Below are positions 45,316 through 55,051 of a stretch of DNA of 64,000 nucleotides, piece after piece; the first letter of the stretch is position 1; each line of letters starts with the position of its first letter. The notes under the pieces are model-generated. The model searched no databases, was not told where the DNA came from, and worked only from the letters and a program-made list of their open reading frames with translations. This DNA comes from Plasmopara viticola. Taxonomy: Eukaryota; Oomycota; Peronosporomycetes; Peronosporales; Peronosporaceae. Where the stretch lies: assembly GCA_001695595.3 (NCBI GenBank), contig MBPM02000028.1, forward strand, positions 372,001 to 436,000, given 5' to 3'. The position numbers and the translations under genes are program-made.

Positions 45316-46182
45316 ATGAAGTTGCTCAAGTTTCTGGCTAGTGTCACCGTATGCATCGCTTTCGACTCGGGCGTTGAAAGCTCTCGCGACGTTCGTCCCG
45401 ACTCTCACTCTATACGAAAAGGACGCGCTCTCTCAGATGAATCGATGCAGATAAACGACAAAGCGAAAGACGGCAAAAGCGACATGACAGAGGAAGAGAG
45501 GCACATAACTGAACTCTTTGCGAGCGTGGGGCACTATCTTGGACGTCCAGCCGCTAAAGAGAATGCGGAGCTGTCGGAGAAACTCTTACCCAAGGCGACA
45601 GGCAAAGACAAAGTTGCCGCGAATGAGCAGAAAATTACAGGCAAAGACAAAGTTGCCGCGAAGGAGCAGAAAGTTACAGGCAAAGACAAAATTGCCGCGA
45701 ACAAGCAGGAAGTTTCTGACTTGTTTGAACAAGTAAACGAGGGCCAGAGTAACCTGGGTCCGCGTTTGATGCAACTGGTTGTTGAGATGCAAAAGGTCGG
45801 CAAATCGAGAAAGTTTGCCGACACGACCATGGTGACGATGGTCAAAAACCCCAAGACAATGGATTTGGTCGTCGATGAATGGATCAAATCCGGGAAAACT
45901 CCAGATGAAGTGTCAGAGTTTTTGCTACAGCATGTAAAGGGTCGAAAGTGGATCGGTTTTGTCAGGAGCGATCTGTTTGACCCGTGGCTGACCTACATCA
46001 GCAGATCGTATACGGAACTTAAATCGAATGAACAAGATACGAGAACCTTGGCGGAGTCTGTGGATAGATTGTTCTATACAGGTCACAATGCAAAAGAAAT
46101 TAATGAGGCCAGTGCCAAAGCTGAAAAAACTGCGGACGGGGAGCATGTTGTTGCTTTGATTTCGACAATTCGTGAAAGTTGA
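45316..46182 (+). CDS. Secreted RxLR-like WY-domain effector with repeat expansion
   Basis: A 288-residue B-type effector. Signal peptide 1-16 (MKLLKFLASVTVCIAF), HSIR at 31-34, KGRALSD, then EEER at 59-62. Residues about 95-133 consist of three tandem 13-residue units (TGKDKVAANEQKI and variants) where B genes have one; this exactly explains the 26 extra residues. The WY region follows, with W in DEWIKSGKTPDEVSEFLL and Y in DPWLTYI. The 3' flank is closely shared with the gene at 46927, linking them as tandem duplicates. Intact frame and strong promoter suggest it is expressed. The role of the lysine-rich repeats is unknown. Confidence 0.88.
   Translation: MKLLKFLASVTVCIAFDSGVESSRDVRPDSHSIRKGRALSDESMQINDKAKDGKSDMTEEERHITELFASVGHYLGRPAAKENAELSEKLLPKATGKDKVAANEQKITGKDKVAAKEQKVTGKDKIAANKQEVSDLFEQVNEGQSNLGPRLMQLVVEMQKVGKSRKFADTTMVTMVKNPKTMDLVVDEWIKSGKTPDEVSEFLLQHVKGRKWIGFVRSDLFDPWLTYISRSYTELKSNEQDTRTLAESVDRLFYTGHNAKEINEASAKAEKTADGEHVVALISTIRES
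45598..45714 (+). repeat. Three tandem 39-bp units inside the effector gene
   Basis: Units at 45598-45636, 45637-45675 and 45676-45714, each starting ACAGGCAAAGACAAA and encoding TGKDK-[VI]-AA-[NK]-[EK]-Q-[KE]-[IV]. They are in frame, so copy-number change keeps the protein intact. The lack of perfect identity between units shows some age. Confidence 0.92.
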
Positions 46183-46926
46183 TCATACGTTCTTTGTTTC
46201 TTTTCGTCAATCTTTTCTCGACACGATTTTTACTTCTTTTGCGCGATTGATATTTTTTTAGCAAGTACCACTTTAAAGTGTTAAATCAACGATTAGTATC
46301 GTTTAGTATTAAATCATGGCAGACATTGTAGTGTCGTAATTGTATGAAGCCGTAGCTGACCGTTCGAATTGCCAAAAACTGTAGGGGAGTTGCTGCTGAA
46401 AAGGCACATACCCAAGTAGCTTAACGAGGATGAAGCCCTCTCCCTGCACGTCATAAGCATCTTGGTTTAGCATAGTCGTTTCCTTGCATCATGGAATGAA
46501 GGGGAATGTTGCACGCTGGTCTAAATGTACCATGTCATTGCTACTATAATTGACAACACAGAGCACTGACCAGACAAGCATGTTATTGCTAAAGTCTACC
46601 TAGAGATTTTGTACCACGGACCGGTCACGTGTCACAAAAGATGCGTCAATAGAAAAGATTGGGCAATATGAGCCACTTCTCGTCAAGTGCCGTGCCGCAG
46701 ACGAGCAGGAAGGGAATGCTAAAAGTCATTCGAAGACAACAAAGAGGAATGGTGCGTCTGAAAAGCCACTCGTTCGATTTGATACCCATTCAATAATTCC
46801 TCACAATTATTGTTACATAATATTAAGTAGAAAATGTCGGTGTATCACCCATACAATATTATCCCGAGATTGGCTCTAATGAATCTCCTCCATCCATCTT
46901 GACCCTTTTCTCTTTGCTCCGATCCA
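46183..46926. other. Intergenic; no gene
   Basis: The first 150 bases are shared with the flank after the 46927 gene. The inverted CCAAT box AGATTGGC is at 46867-46874, 53 bases before the next start codon, followed by a T/C-rich region. No gene supported. Confidence 0.55.
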
Positions 46927-47718
46927 ATGAACTTCCTCTTCTTGTTGCTCAAGACTCTGGCGAGTATAAACGTATGCATCGCCTTTAACTCGAGTGTGGG
47001 TGAGCTCAGCGACGTTCGTCCCATCTCGCACTCTTTCCGACAGAAGCGCTCTCCTCCAAATGAAGCAATGGAGATGAACGACAAAGCTACAGATGGCAAA
47101 AACGACATTTCCGAGGAAGAGCGCTTGCTTGAAGAAACCGTTGCAAAAGTGTGGCAGTGTCTGGAACATGCATCCGTCAAAGAAAACACAGGGCTGTATG
47201 AGAAACTTTTACATGAAGAGACCGGGAATGCCGAGCATCTACGCGAAGCAAATGACTTGTTGGCACAATTGATCAGAGGATATAGTCGCAAGGGGCCACG
47301 GTTGATGGAAGTGCTTGAAAAGTTGCAACAAACCAAAGAATTCAAGCAATTTGCCGACACGACTCTGGTGACGATGTTTAAAAACCCCAAGACAATGAAT
47401 TTGGTCGTCGATGCTTGGATTGCGTCCGAAAAAACGCCAAGTGAAGTGTCAGCGTTTTTGCTACAACATATAAAGGGTCAAAAGTGAATTGATTTTGTCA
47501 ATAGCGATCTGTTTAACCCGTGGCTGACCTACGTCAGCAGATTGTATACGGAACTTAAATCGACTGAACAAGATACGACAGCCTTGGCGGAGTCTGTGGA
47601 TAAATTGTTCTATACAGGTCGCAATGCGGAAGAAGTTAATAAGGCCAGTGCCAAAGCTGGAGAAACTGCGTACGGGAAGCATGTTGCTGCTTCGATTTCG
47701 ACTATTCATGAAAGTTGA
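46927..47718 (+). pseudogene. RxLR-like WY-domain effector with nonsense mutation
   Basis: The frame begins with a signal peptide (MNFLFLLLKTLASINVCIAF), HSFR in the RxLR position, and SEEER. It runs in phase for 264 codons to the TGA at 47716-47718 except for one stop, TGA at 47485-47487. In all relatives this codon is TGG, the tryptophan in the segment KWIDFV. As it stands it encodes 186 residues, keeping the first half of the WY domain (DAWIASEKTPSEVSAFLL) but losing the second (NPWLTYV). The downstream part has no other break, so the lesion is recent, a polymorphism, or the short protein is used. Readthrough cannot be judged from the sequence. Confidence 0.8.
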
Positions 47719-48603
47719 TCATACACTTTTTGTTTCTTTTCGTCAATCTTTTCTCGACACGATTTTTACTTCTTTTGCGCGATTGATATTTTTTTAGCAA
47801 GTACCAAGGTATTAAAGGCATAGCACATGAAGCTACAGGTTTAGGTGAATTTTCAATTTTAACTAAACACACTCTACAATTACCAGCAATTTTGTTAATT
47901 TTCTTGAAAACAAATTCTAGGAATTTCAAATCTAAAATTATTACACGCTTGTCACTTTAAAGTGTTAAATCAACGATTAGTATCGTTTAGTATTAAATCA
48001 TGGCAGACATTGTAGTGTCGTAATTGTATAAAGCCATAGCTGACCGTTCAAGTTACCAAAAGCGGTAGGGGAGTTGCTGCTGAAAAGGCACATACCCAAT
48101 CATTTTAACGAGGATGTCTACCTGGGTTAAGCATAGTCTTTTTCTTGCATTATGAAGTGAAGGGGAATGTTGCACGCTGGTCTGAATGCATGTCATTGCT
48201 ACTATAATTGGCAACACAGAGCACTGACCAGATAAGCATGCTAGTGCTAGAGTCTGCGACCGGTAAGAGATATGCCAATAAATAAGATAAAGCAATATGA
48301 GCCACTTCTCGTCAATTGCAATGCCGCAGACGAGCAGGAAAGTAATGCCAATAAAGTCATTCGAAGACAAGAAAGAAGAACGGTACGTCTGAAAAGCCAC
48401 TCGATCGATTTGATACCCAAATAATAATTCCTCACACTTTTATTGTTACTTAATATTATGTAGAGTATCACCCCAATATTGCTTCGGAAAAAGGGATCAA
48501 GTTCACGTATTTTGCCAAATGTCGTATACCCATACAATATTGTTCGAGATTGGCTCTGATTGATTCGCCCCAATCTCGACCCTCTTTCCTTTGCTCCACT
48601 CCA
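47719..48603. other. Intergenic; no gene
   Basis: Shares its first part with 46,183-46,340, interrupted by the 148-base AT-rich insertion described separately. AGATTGGC is at 48547-48554, 49 bases before the next effector start. No gene supported. Confidence 0.55.
47807..47954. other. 148-bp AT-rich insertion, possible organelle DNA
   Basis: Comparison with the paralogous flank at about 46,255-46,275 (GCAAGTACCACTTTAAAGTG) shows a clean insertion with at most 2 bases duplicated and no transposon ends. The insert is much more AT-rich than its surroundings and reads open on the + strand (GIKGIAHEATGLGEFSILTK and more). The features fit a nuclear insertion of mitochondrial DNA. The source gene is not recognised, so this remains a suggestion. 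Confidence 0.45.
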
Positions 48604-49380
48604 ATGAACTTTTTCTTCTTGTTGCTCAAGACTGGCAAGTATAAACGTATGCATCGCCTTCAACTCGAGTGTGGGTGAGCTCAGCGAGGTTCGTCCCATC
48701 TCGCACTCTTTTCGACAGAAGCGCTCTCCTTCGATTGAAGCAATAAAGATATACGACAAAGCTCAAGATGGCAAATACGACAATGCCGAGGAAGAGCGAA
48801 TGCTTAAGGAAACCGTTGCAAAAGTGTGGCAGTATCTTGAACATGCACCCGTAAAAATTTACAGGGCTGTATGAGAAAGTCTTACATGAAGAGACTGGAA
48901 ATGCCGAGCATCTACGTGAAGTAAATGACTCGTTGGCACAAGTGATCCGAGGGTATAGTCGAAAGGGTCCACATTTGATGGAAGTGCTCGAAAAGTTGCA
49001 ACAAACCAAAGAATTCAAGCAATTTGCCGACACGACTCTGGTGACGATGTTGAGAAAGCCGAGAACAATGAAATTGGTCGTCGATGCATGTATTGGGTCC
49101 AAGAAAATGCCAGCTAAAGTGTCGGAGTTTTTGCTACAACATGTAAAGGGTCAAAAGTGGATTGATTTTGTCAAGAGCGATCTGTTTAACCCTACGTTAG
49201 CAGATGTTATACGAAACTTAAATCAAGTGATCAGGATACGACAGCCTTGGCGAAGTCTGTGAATTAATTGTTTTTGAAGGCCGCAATTTGGAAGAAGTTT
49301 CGATGGCCAGTACCAACGCTTAGAAACTGAGGACGGGAAGCATGTTGCCGCTTTGATCTCGACACTTTCTACGCGAATAG
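48604..49380 (+). pseudogene. Decayed RxLR-like WY-domain effector
   Basis: Closest to the 46927 gene. The start codon at 48604 is kept, but two bases are missing in the signal-peptide region (CTCAAGACTGGC against CTCAAGACTCTGGC), which throws the RxLR-like (HSFR) and EEER segment (48671-48874) out of frame. A second indel near 48,852 (around AAAATTTACAGG) and further changes after 49,180 break the WY region, with PWLTYV largely lost. No full product is possible. Confidence 0.85.
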
Positions 49381-50034
49381 TATGTACAATTTTTTTTATG
49401 TATGTCTCAAAACCCACTCATCAGTTGCGCCATGTGAATTACGTAATATTATGCAACGCGAATTACGTCCAATCAAATAGAAAAAGCGCTACTACTCTTA
49501 TTATTAGTTTGATTATAATAGGTTTTAGGACAAAAATATGAGAAAAGACCAAATGCAATAAATACCTACGCTCGACTCATACATTGCATGTGTTGCCAAA
49601 TGTTTTACGCTTTACGCGTGATTGTATCCCGCTCAAGTCGACAACATGTAGGGTTGATCAACTTGCACACGTCAGCGGTGCTCCTTAACAATCATTTGAG
49701 TCGACAACACAATCGAAAATAGCGGTTGCGGTTCACTAAGTTGCGCAGTGCGCTACGGCAAATCAGTTGTGCGAAGCATTTAGGCAACAGATGTCGTGAT
49801 GTGTAAGAGATCGGAATTTCCATTGCACAACTGTGTCTAGCCCCTACCATGCCCTCAAATCGTATTGATTATTGTAGCCAGTTCTAGTGCATGTGTTTTG
49901 TCAGATGTTGATTAAACTTGGCTGCCCAATCTCCACACAATTCATGTGTTTGGCCAGATGTTGCATGGCCGATTCCTGAGATTGGCTGACTTGCTCTTCT
50001 TCCATCGCAACACTATTCTTGTTGCTCCATTGCA
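49381..50034. other. Intergenic; no gene
   Basis: No gene or repeat recognised except the upstream box AGATTGGC at 49979-49986, 48 bases before the 50035 start, and the T/C-rich promoter region just before that start. Confidence 0.55.
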
Positions 50035-50853
50035 ATGAAGTCGCTCTTCTTGCTGGTCAAGTTCCTCGCTAGTGTCAACGTATGCATCGCCTTTAACACG
50101 AGCGTAGATCAGCTTCATCCTGTCCCTCACTCTCTCCAAAAGGGTCGCGCTCTTTCTGATGGATCAATGCAGCGTGACGACCAAGCTGGAGACGGCAAAA
50201 GCGACACGGCAGAAGAAGAAAGAAGTATGAGAGAAAGCATTGGAAGAATATTTGGCCGTTCACGTGACGAAGCAGATTTGGGGGTATATCAGAAACTCGC
50301 ACCTACTCAGATACTCCCCGAAAGCACGTTTACCCAGCAGACACGTAAAGCAACTGAATTGGCAGCAGATGTGCTTGATGGTAATATTAAACGTGGCCCA
50401 AGTTTGATGAAAGAGCTTGATGTGTTGCAAAAGAACGTAGAAACCAAGCACTTTGCCGACAAGACTCTGATGGCGTTGCTTCGAAAGCCTGAAACAAAAC
50501 ACTTGGTCTTTGATGCATGGTTGAAGTCTCTCAAAAGTCCGGCTGACGTTGCAACCTTTTTGCAACGAAATATACACAATCAAAATTGGTTGGCTTTTAT
50601 CGAAGGTAATCAGTATAAATCGTGGCTGACTTATGTCGGTAAATATTGGGATGAAATTCCAAAAAAAAACAGGGAAGCCTCGAAGGAGGCTGTGGGAGAT
50701 CTGTTGTGGGATGGTCGCACTACAAATGAACGAATGACGGCGTCTACCAATGCAAGATTGACTCAACTTCCAATTGGAAAAGAAGTTTCTAATTTGGTGT
50801 TTAGTCCTACAAATCTTGCAAAAGGCAAGGAATACAACCTGGAGAGAGTTTAG
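50035..50853 (+). CDS. Divergent secreted RxLR-like WY-domain effector candidate
   Basis: A 272-residue outlier of the family. It has a signal peptide (MKSLFLLVKFLASVNVCIAF), HSLQ in the RxLR position followed by KGRALSDG, and AEEER. The middle differs from all other copies (IGRIFGRSRDEADLGVYQKL, then a 20-residue segment with no counterpart). The WY region is clear: W in DAWLKSLKSPADVATFLQ and W/Y in YKSWLTYVGKYW. A basic, unmatched C-terminal tail (about the last 25 residues) is unique. It is intact and uses the same upstream box and short leader as its relatives. It may represent the older lineage at the edge of the cluster. Confidence 0.88.
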   Translation: MKSLFLLVKFLASVNVCIAFNTSVDQLHPVPHSLQKGRALSDGSMQRDDQAGDGKSDTAEEERSMRESIGRIFGRSRDEADLGVYQKLAPTQILPESTFTQQTRKATELAADVLDGNIKRGPSLMKELDVLQKNVETKHFADKTLMALLRKPETKHLVFDAWLKSLKSPADVATFLQRNIHNQNWLAFIEGNQYKSWLTYVGKYWDEIPKKNREASKEAVGDLLWDGRTTNERMTASTNARLTQLPIGKEVSNLVFSPTNLAKGKEYNLERV

Positions 50854-51628
50854 CCTCGTTCGAGTCCTGTCTTCGTGTTCACGAAGGATCGGACCACCGT
50901 CAACTGTATATTCTGTATACAAATTGCATTTTGAATACATATTCGTTCATTCTTTGTATGCTTTTGGCAAACGTGAATTCGACACCACTCTTTTTCTACG
51001 TGAGTTTGCTCATTTTTATAGACGAAGCAATGCAATGCGACTTTTACTTTAGTCTCTCGTGCTAAATAAAATGTACAACGTCTCGAACAAATGACAGACA
51101 CTGCATGAAGCAAATGCAGGTATTGTAAAGTTTTGAGGGACCGCGGTAAGAGTGTCACTAATTTACGATGAGGATTTGGAGAAGTGCATGACGAGGCATT
51201 CGAAGGTCAGAAGAACGGTAGGTTAAAAAAGCCACTCGCTCGCACCAATATTATTGTGCAATGGAAACAGTTGGCAGGTAAATCGTGGTGTTTACAGTTG
51301 CCACTAAAAAAACGCACTTGTTGTGGTAGTAACGCAAATGTTAGTACAATACAATACAACGCAACGAATACAGCAACAGTGGTATAGGGAGCAAAACGTT
51401 GCTCGCGAAACTCAATAAGAGGTACAACGACTTGGTACCCATTGCATTTCATACTTTCTACGTTTTTGTACATTGAACGTCACAACACGGTAAATAAATG
51501 CAAGTCGCCAATTCATAAAAAATCACCACATGGCGAGCGCGAGAGGCCTCCCGTAGCGTCCAGACAAAAAGCGCACGGCGAGTTAAATAGTGTCACGGCA
51601 ATTTTCAAATAATTGTACCCTTTTTTCT
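50854..51628. other. Intergenic between effector cluster and INPP4-like gene; no gene
   Basis: No supported gene. Bases about 51,218-51,320 resemble the start of the dispersed intergenic repeat (GCCACTCGCTCG, ATTATTGTGCAA), its last occurrence in the window. Beyond it the base composition becomes visibly more GC-rich. The genes on either side converge here. Confidence 0.55.
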
Positions 51629-54600
51629 CTAAGTTTTGCCCGACTTGTACGTCCCGGCCGGTGGTTTGTAACATTCGGGCAACATTTTCCGTTGCATTTC
51701 ATTGAACGCAAACTTGTCGGCTTTGGTATTCAGAAAGACATTGCGTCGTCGTACACCGTACAGTCGCATGTTGGCACACAAGGCGTGATCGTGTGCCGTC
51801 TGCAGCTCGGTACAGAGGAGGCGTGTTTGTTCCAGCGTCACCGACATGGCGGTACGATCCTTGCCACTCTTGCAACACGTCACGCGGGCTCCTCCAAGAG
51901 CGCGACAGAAATCCGACGAATCCATCAAGAGCGTCACGTTTTTCTTGTACTGACTCGTGGCCGAGCAAATGTGGTGCTCAATCTGGAGTAATAGAGCATC
52001 CAGCGCTTGCAAATCGTGTCGATTCATGGCCTTGGCCGCCGCCTTTGCGTCGGGCATCAAACTTGTGGCACGAGGGCGTCGAGCACTCGGTACCGTCTCT
52101 TCGGTACGCAATCGATGGTACAAGGCATAAATTCGTTTCAATTCCGCGAAATTGTCGCGATTCACCCGCTCTTGCAATTTCACTGCGCTCGATTTGTACG
52201 CATGGACAAGACTCTGCTTCTCATTCACTCCTTGCGTAAACAGCACACAGTGGAGAGCGACGACACTGTCTCCCGACACGAGCGACTGTGGCAAGATCGC
52301 CATATGGTTCTTGTCAATGCCCATTGTCAACAATAACGAATGCTTTTCGTGCCCAGTCGAAGTGTACCGTTTCAACGAAAAAAAGGTACCCGTCGTCGAA
52401 TGGCGCCGGAATTGGACCAAGACATTGCGCAACCACCTGGCTCCAGCGGCAAAATCCTCGAGCATGCCATACTCTTTCCCTTGCGTACTCAATAGCGACT
52501 CAAAGTGGATGAGAAAGCCAAACGTCGGAGCTCGGTCGACTTGCGCTTGATGGAACGCACTGCCACTGGCGGCCAGATCCAACGACGCGAGGATACACGC
52601 GGCTGCCGCGGATAAAATCTGACTGCCAATGACATTCAGCCGATCGTGCAGCTCGAGACGCACCTTGAACGCCGCGATCGAGTCGTCACTCGTTCCAGGC
52701 GTCCCACTCGCGCCTTCGTTGCTCGATTTCGACGACGATACACACGACGTGACGGTCAAAGTGTCACTGTCTTGACTCTTGTCCACCCCGTCGTCCTCCA
52801 GTGTACCCCCGGTTTGGATCGGTACCGTTGCCGGGTACCCTCCGTTCGCAAACCCTTTCGTATGCGCTGCTGGACACCCCATCGTCATCGTGTGCCATAC
52901 AAACGGGTCTGACGCCACCCGATCGGAATGCAGCGTCTTTCGACGTGGTTTGCGCGTACAGAGAAACTGGTCTTGCATGTTCGTGGGTACATATTGCCAC
53001 ACATTTAGGTTCTTGGACGTACTCCGTTTGAACGGAGCCACGAGGTCCACGTCGTCAGGCGAGGTACTGGGGACAGTCGACCCATTCCCGCTGCCACTCG
53101 CCTCTTTCTCATGCGCCACTGCGACCATCTTGGTCCGGTTCACCGCTTGAAAGACCGTCCCATCCGTCGCTTCTGCGACCAATCGTTTCTCCTGTTGAAT
53201 GAGGAATTGACGCTGTTTCAAGATCTCTTCTTGTTTCTTCCGCAAAAAGTCAAGTTCCAACGCCACGCGCTCACTCTCCCGTCGCGTCGTGCGCGATTTC
53301 TGCAGCCCCCGCGAACGCTCGAGCGCTTCTTCTTCGAGAAAATCCAAGAACGCAATCGGCAAGGCAAACGTGCTTCGGGGGACACGCAAGATTTCGTCCA
53401 CGGCCACGTACCGTACCTTGTGCCCGTGTTCCGTCTCGTGTGCCATTATGGTACCCACGGTACGCTCGTGGGCGTCCGTCGCAAGTGGATCCGTCGCGTC
53501 GTTGCCAACCGCAAGCGTCGTGGGAATGAGGTACTTGGCATTGGCCATGTCAATGCCCGTGGTCGGGAGGACCCGTTGCGGGGGGACGGAAGCAAAGGCG
53601 TGGACAATCACTTGGACCGATTCACTCGCCTCGGACGACATGGGAAACGGCGGGAGGAACGTGCTTGTACCTAGTGTCGCGGGACTCCAATCGGTGAGCG
53701 TGAGGGTACACGGCGTGGACGCCAGCAGTTGCTTGGTCACGCGACACTGTCCGACGCCCCAAATGCTTTGGATCGTGCCGGGACTGGACGTCCATTGACT
53801 TTTACACAAGACGACTTGCAACTGCTCGTACGACGCCAAGTCGGCCGTGAGCACGAGGGAGAACGGGACCGCATCCTGGTCGCTGGTGGCCACGACTTGG
53901 GAGACGTGGAGCATGTCCGTGACCCCGAGTTCGACGCTTGTGTGGCTCCTGCCACTCAACCCACTGAGCGTCACAAAACACGCCGTGCGGTCCTTTTCCT
54001 TGTCAACGAGGTCCATGGCTCGAGCTAATGGACTCTGTTTCTTGATCACGAGCGAGAGAGACACATCGTAGAGTTGACGCGCCAATGGTTCGTCTCGCAC
54101 TTGACTCTGCCGTCGTGTACCCATGTTCGACGTGGTACATGGTTCCACCACGTCGTGATGTACCGACGACGTACCACTGGCTTCCACTTCACTACCTCCT
54201 AACACCCTGGCACTTGCTTTCCCCACTTTAACCACCGGATGGTCGAGACCTACTCCATTCGTCGCCGTCGGATGGATGGAGAATTTCGACACGCGAATCG
54301 CATCGGCTAATTCCTGGCACGACGTCATCCATCGATGTTGCACCTCGCGACTCTCTGCTTCCAGTAAGAGCGTCTGGGCCTCGGTACGAACTTGGAACCG
54401 GTACGGGACGTGGCCGCCACTGCGGTCCAATATTATGGTATCTTCGGTAATGGCAATTTCCCCCAATAATTCTAATTTCTCCTCGGACGTAAAATAACAG
54501 AGACAGGGGTAATCACTGCGTAAGATAAAAAAGCGCATTTTCCAATTCCGTCGCCAACTCCCTTGTTTCGTCAACATGCCCGCATGCACGACGTCGTCGG

Positions 54601-55051
54601 TCGTGAACGTCGAGGGCACTTTGGTGTGGACAAGTGCCCGTTTCTTCATGGTGGCCGATTGACACGGTCCTTTGCCACGATGGCGCAAGGCACTGACGAC
54701 TTTGGACCGTTCTTTCGTCTCAAACACTTCATTGGGAAAGTTTCCAAACGGCAAGGGGGGCGAGTGCTGTTGCACGAAAGTGGCGTCAGTGCTCATGTTC
54801 AAAAAACCAAAAAAACAAAGAAGCAACGCATTCGACCTTACCCTTCCGTCGTCCGTGTCTAGGGATGCACATGTATTTTGGAACGTGGGGTCATTCATAG
54901 GAATCAAAGGCGGCGGGGCATCGCCCATGGCGTGGGACTTGGACCGTCGCAAGCCCTTTTCCGTACTAACCGCGCACCGACGCAGCGGGTACGAGTCGTA
55001 GATTGTGGTCGCACTACTCGTTGCAAGTCGCGCTTGGGGCACGGCCGCCAT
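51629..55051 (-). CDS. Inositol polyphosphate 4-phosphatase-like protein (PH and C2 regions)
   Basis: Resembles type I/II inositol polyphosphate 4-phosphatases, which in animals remove the 4-phosphate of phosphatidylinositol 3,4-bisphosphate at membranes. With the likely 75-base intron removed (54767-54841) the protein has about 1,115 residues. A PH domain lies near 130-227 (HAGMLTKQGSWRRNWKMRFF to HRWMTSCQEL), a C2-like region near 300-430 (LYDVSLSLVIKK), a charged helical segment in the middle (LDFLRKKQEEILKQRQFL), and the catalytic CX5R motif CKSGKDRT near 1035. The typical C-terminal block follows (NVFLNTKADKFAFNEMQ, PPAGTY). Animal enzymes have CKSAKDRT and no PH domain, so the PH-C2-phosphatase order is a lineage feature. 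The first in-frame ATG is at 55051 with a good context (CAACATGG); the frame is open further upstream but has no ATG. Confidence 0.85.
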   Translation of the reverse strand: MAAVPQARLATSSATTIYDSYPLRRCAVSTEKGLRRSKSHAMGDAPPPLIPMNDPTFQNTCASLDTDDGRVRSNALLLCFFGFLNMSTDATFVQQHSPPLPFGNFPNEVFETKERSKVVSALRHRGKGPCQSATMKKRALVHTKVPSTFTTDDVVHAGMLTKQGSWRRNWKMRFFILRSDYPCLCYFTSEEKLELLGEIAITEDTIILDRSGGHVPYRFQVRTEAQTLLLEAESREVQHRWMTSCQELADAIRVSKFSIHPTATNGVGLDHPVVKVGKASARVLGGSEVEASGTSSVHHDVVEPCTTSNMGTRRQSQVRDEPLARQLYDVSLSLVIKKQSPLARAMDLVDKEKDRTACFVTLSGLSGRSHTSVELGVTDMLHVSQVVATSDQDAVPFSLVLTADLASYEQLQVVLCKSQWTSSPGTIQSIWGVGQCRVTKQLLASTPCTLTLTDWSPATLGTSTFLPPFPMSSEASESVQVIVHAFASVPPQRVLPTTGIDMANAKYLIPTTLAVGNDATDPLATDAHERTVGTIMAHETEHGHKVRYVAVDEILRVPRSTFALPIAFLDFLEEEALERSRGLQKSRTTRRESERVALELDFLRKKQEEILKQRQFLIQQEKRLVAEATDGTVFQAVNRTKMVAVAHEKEASGSGNGSTVPSTSPDDVDLVAPFKRSTSKNLNVWQYVPTNMQDQFLCTRKPRRKTLHSDRVASDPFVWHTMTMGCPAAHTKGFANGGYPATVPIQTGGTLEDDGVDKSQDSDTLTVTSCVSSSKSSNEGASGTPGTSDDSIAAFKVRLELHDRLNVIGSQILSAAAACILASLDLAASGSAFHQAQVDRAPTFGFLIHFESLLSTQGKEYGMLEDFAAGARWLRNVLVQFRRHSTTGTFFSLKRYTSTGHEKHSLLLTMGIDKNHMAILPQSLVSGDSVVALHCVLFTQGVNEKQSLVHAYKSSAVKLQERVNRDNFAELKRIYALYHRLRTEETVPSARRPRATSLMPDAKAAAKAMNRHDLQALDALLLQIEHHICSATSQYKKNVTLLMDSSDFCRALGGARVTCCKSGKDRTAMSVTLEQTRLLCTELQTAHDHALCANMRLYGVRRRNVFLNTKADKFAFNEMQRKMLPECYKPPAGTYKSGKT
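54767..54841 (-). other. Probable in-frame intron of the INPP4-like gene
   Basis: On the - strand the stretch begins GTAAGG, has a T-rich centre, a CTGAC branch-like sequence about 20 bases before the end, and ends CAACAG. It is 75 bases long, phase 0 and free of stops, so it reads through as 25 residues (beginning VRSNALLLCFFGFLN) with an out-of-place hydrophobic stretch. Removing it joins TDDGR to HSPPLP. Confidence 0.65.
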
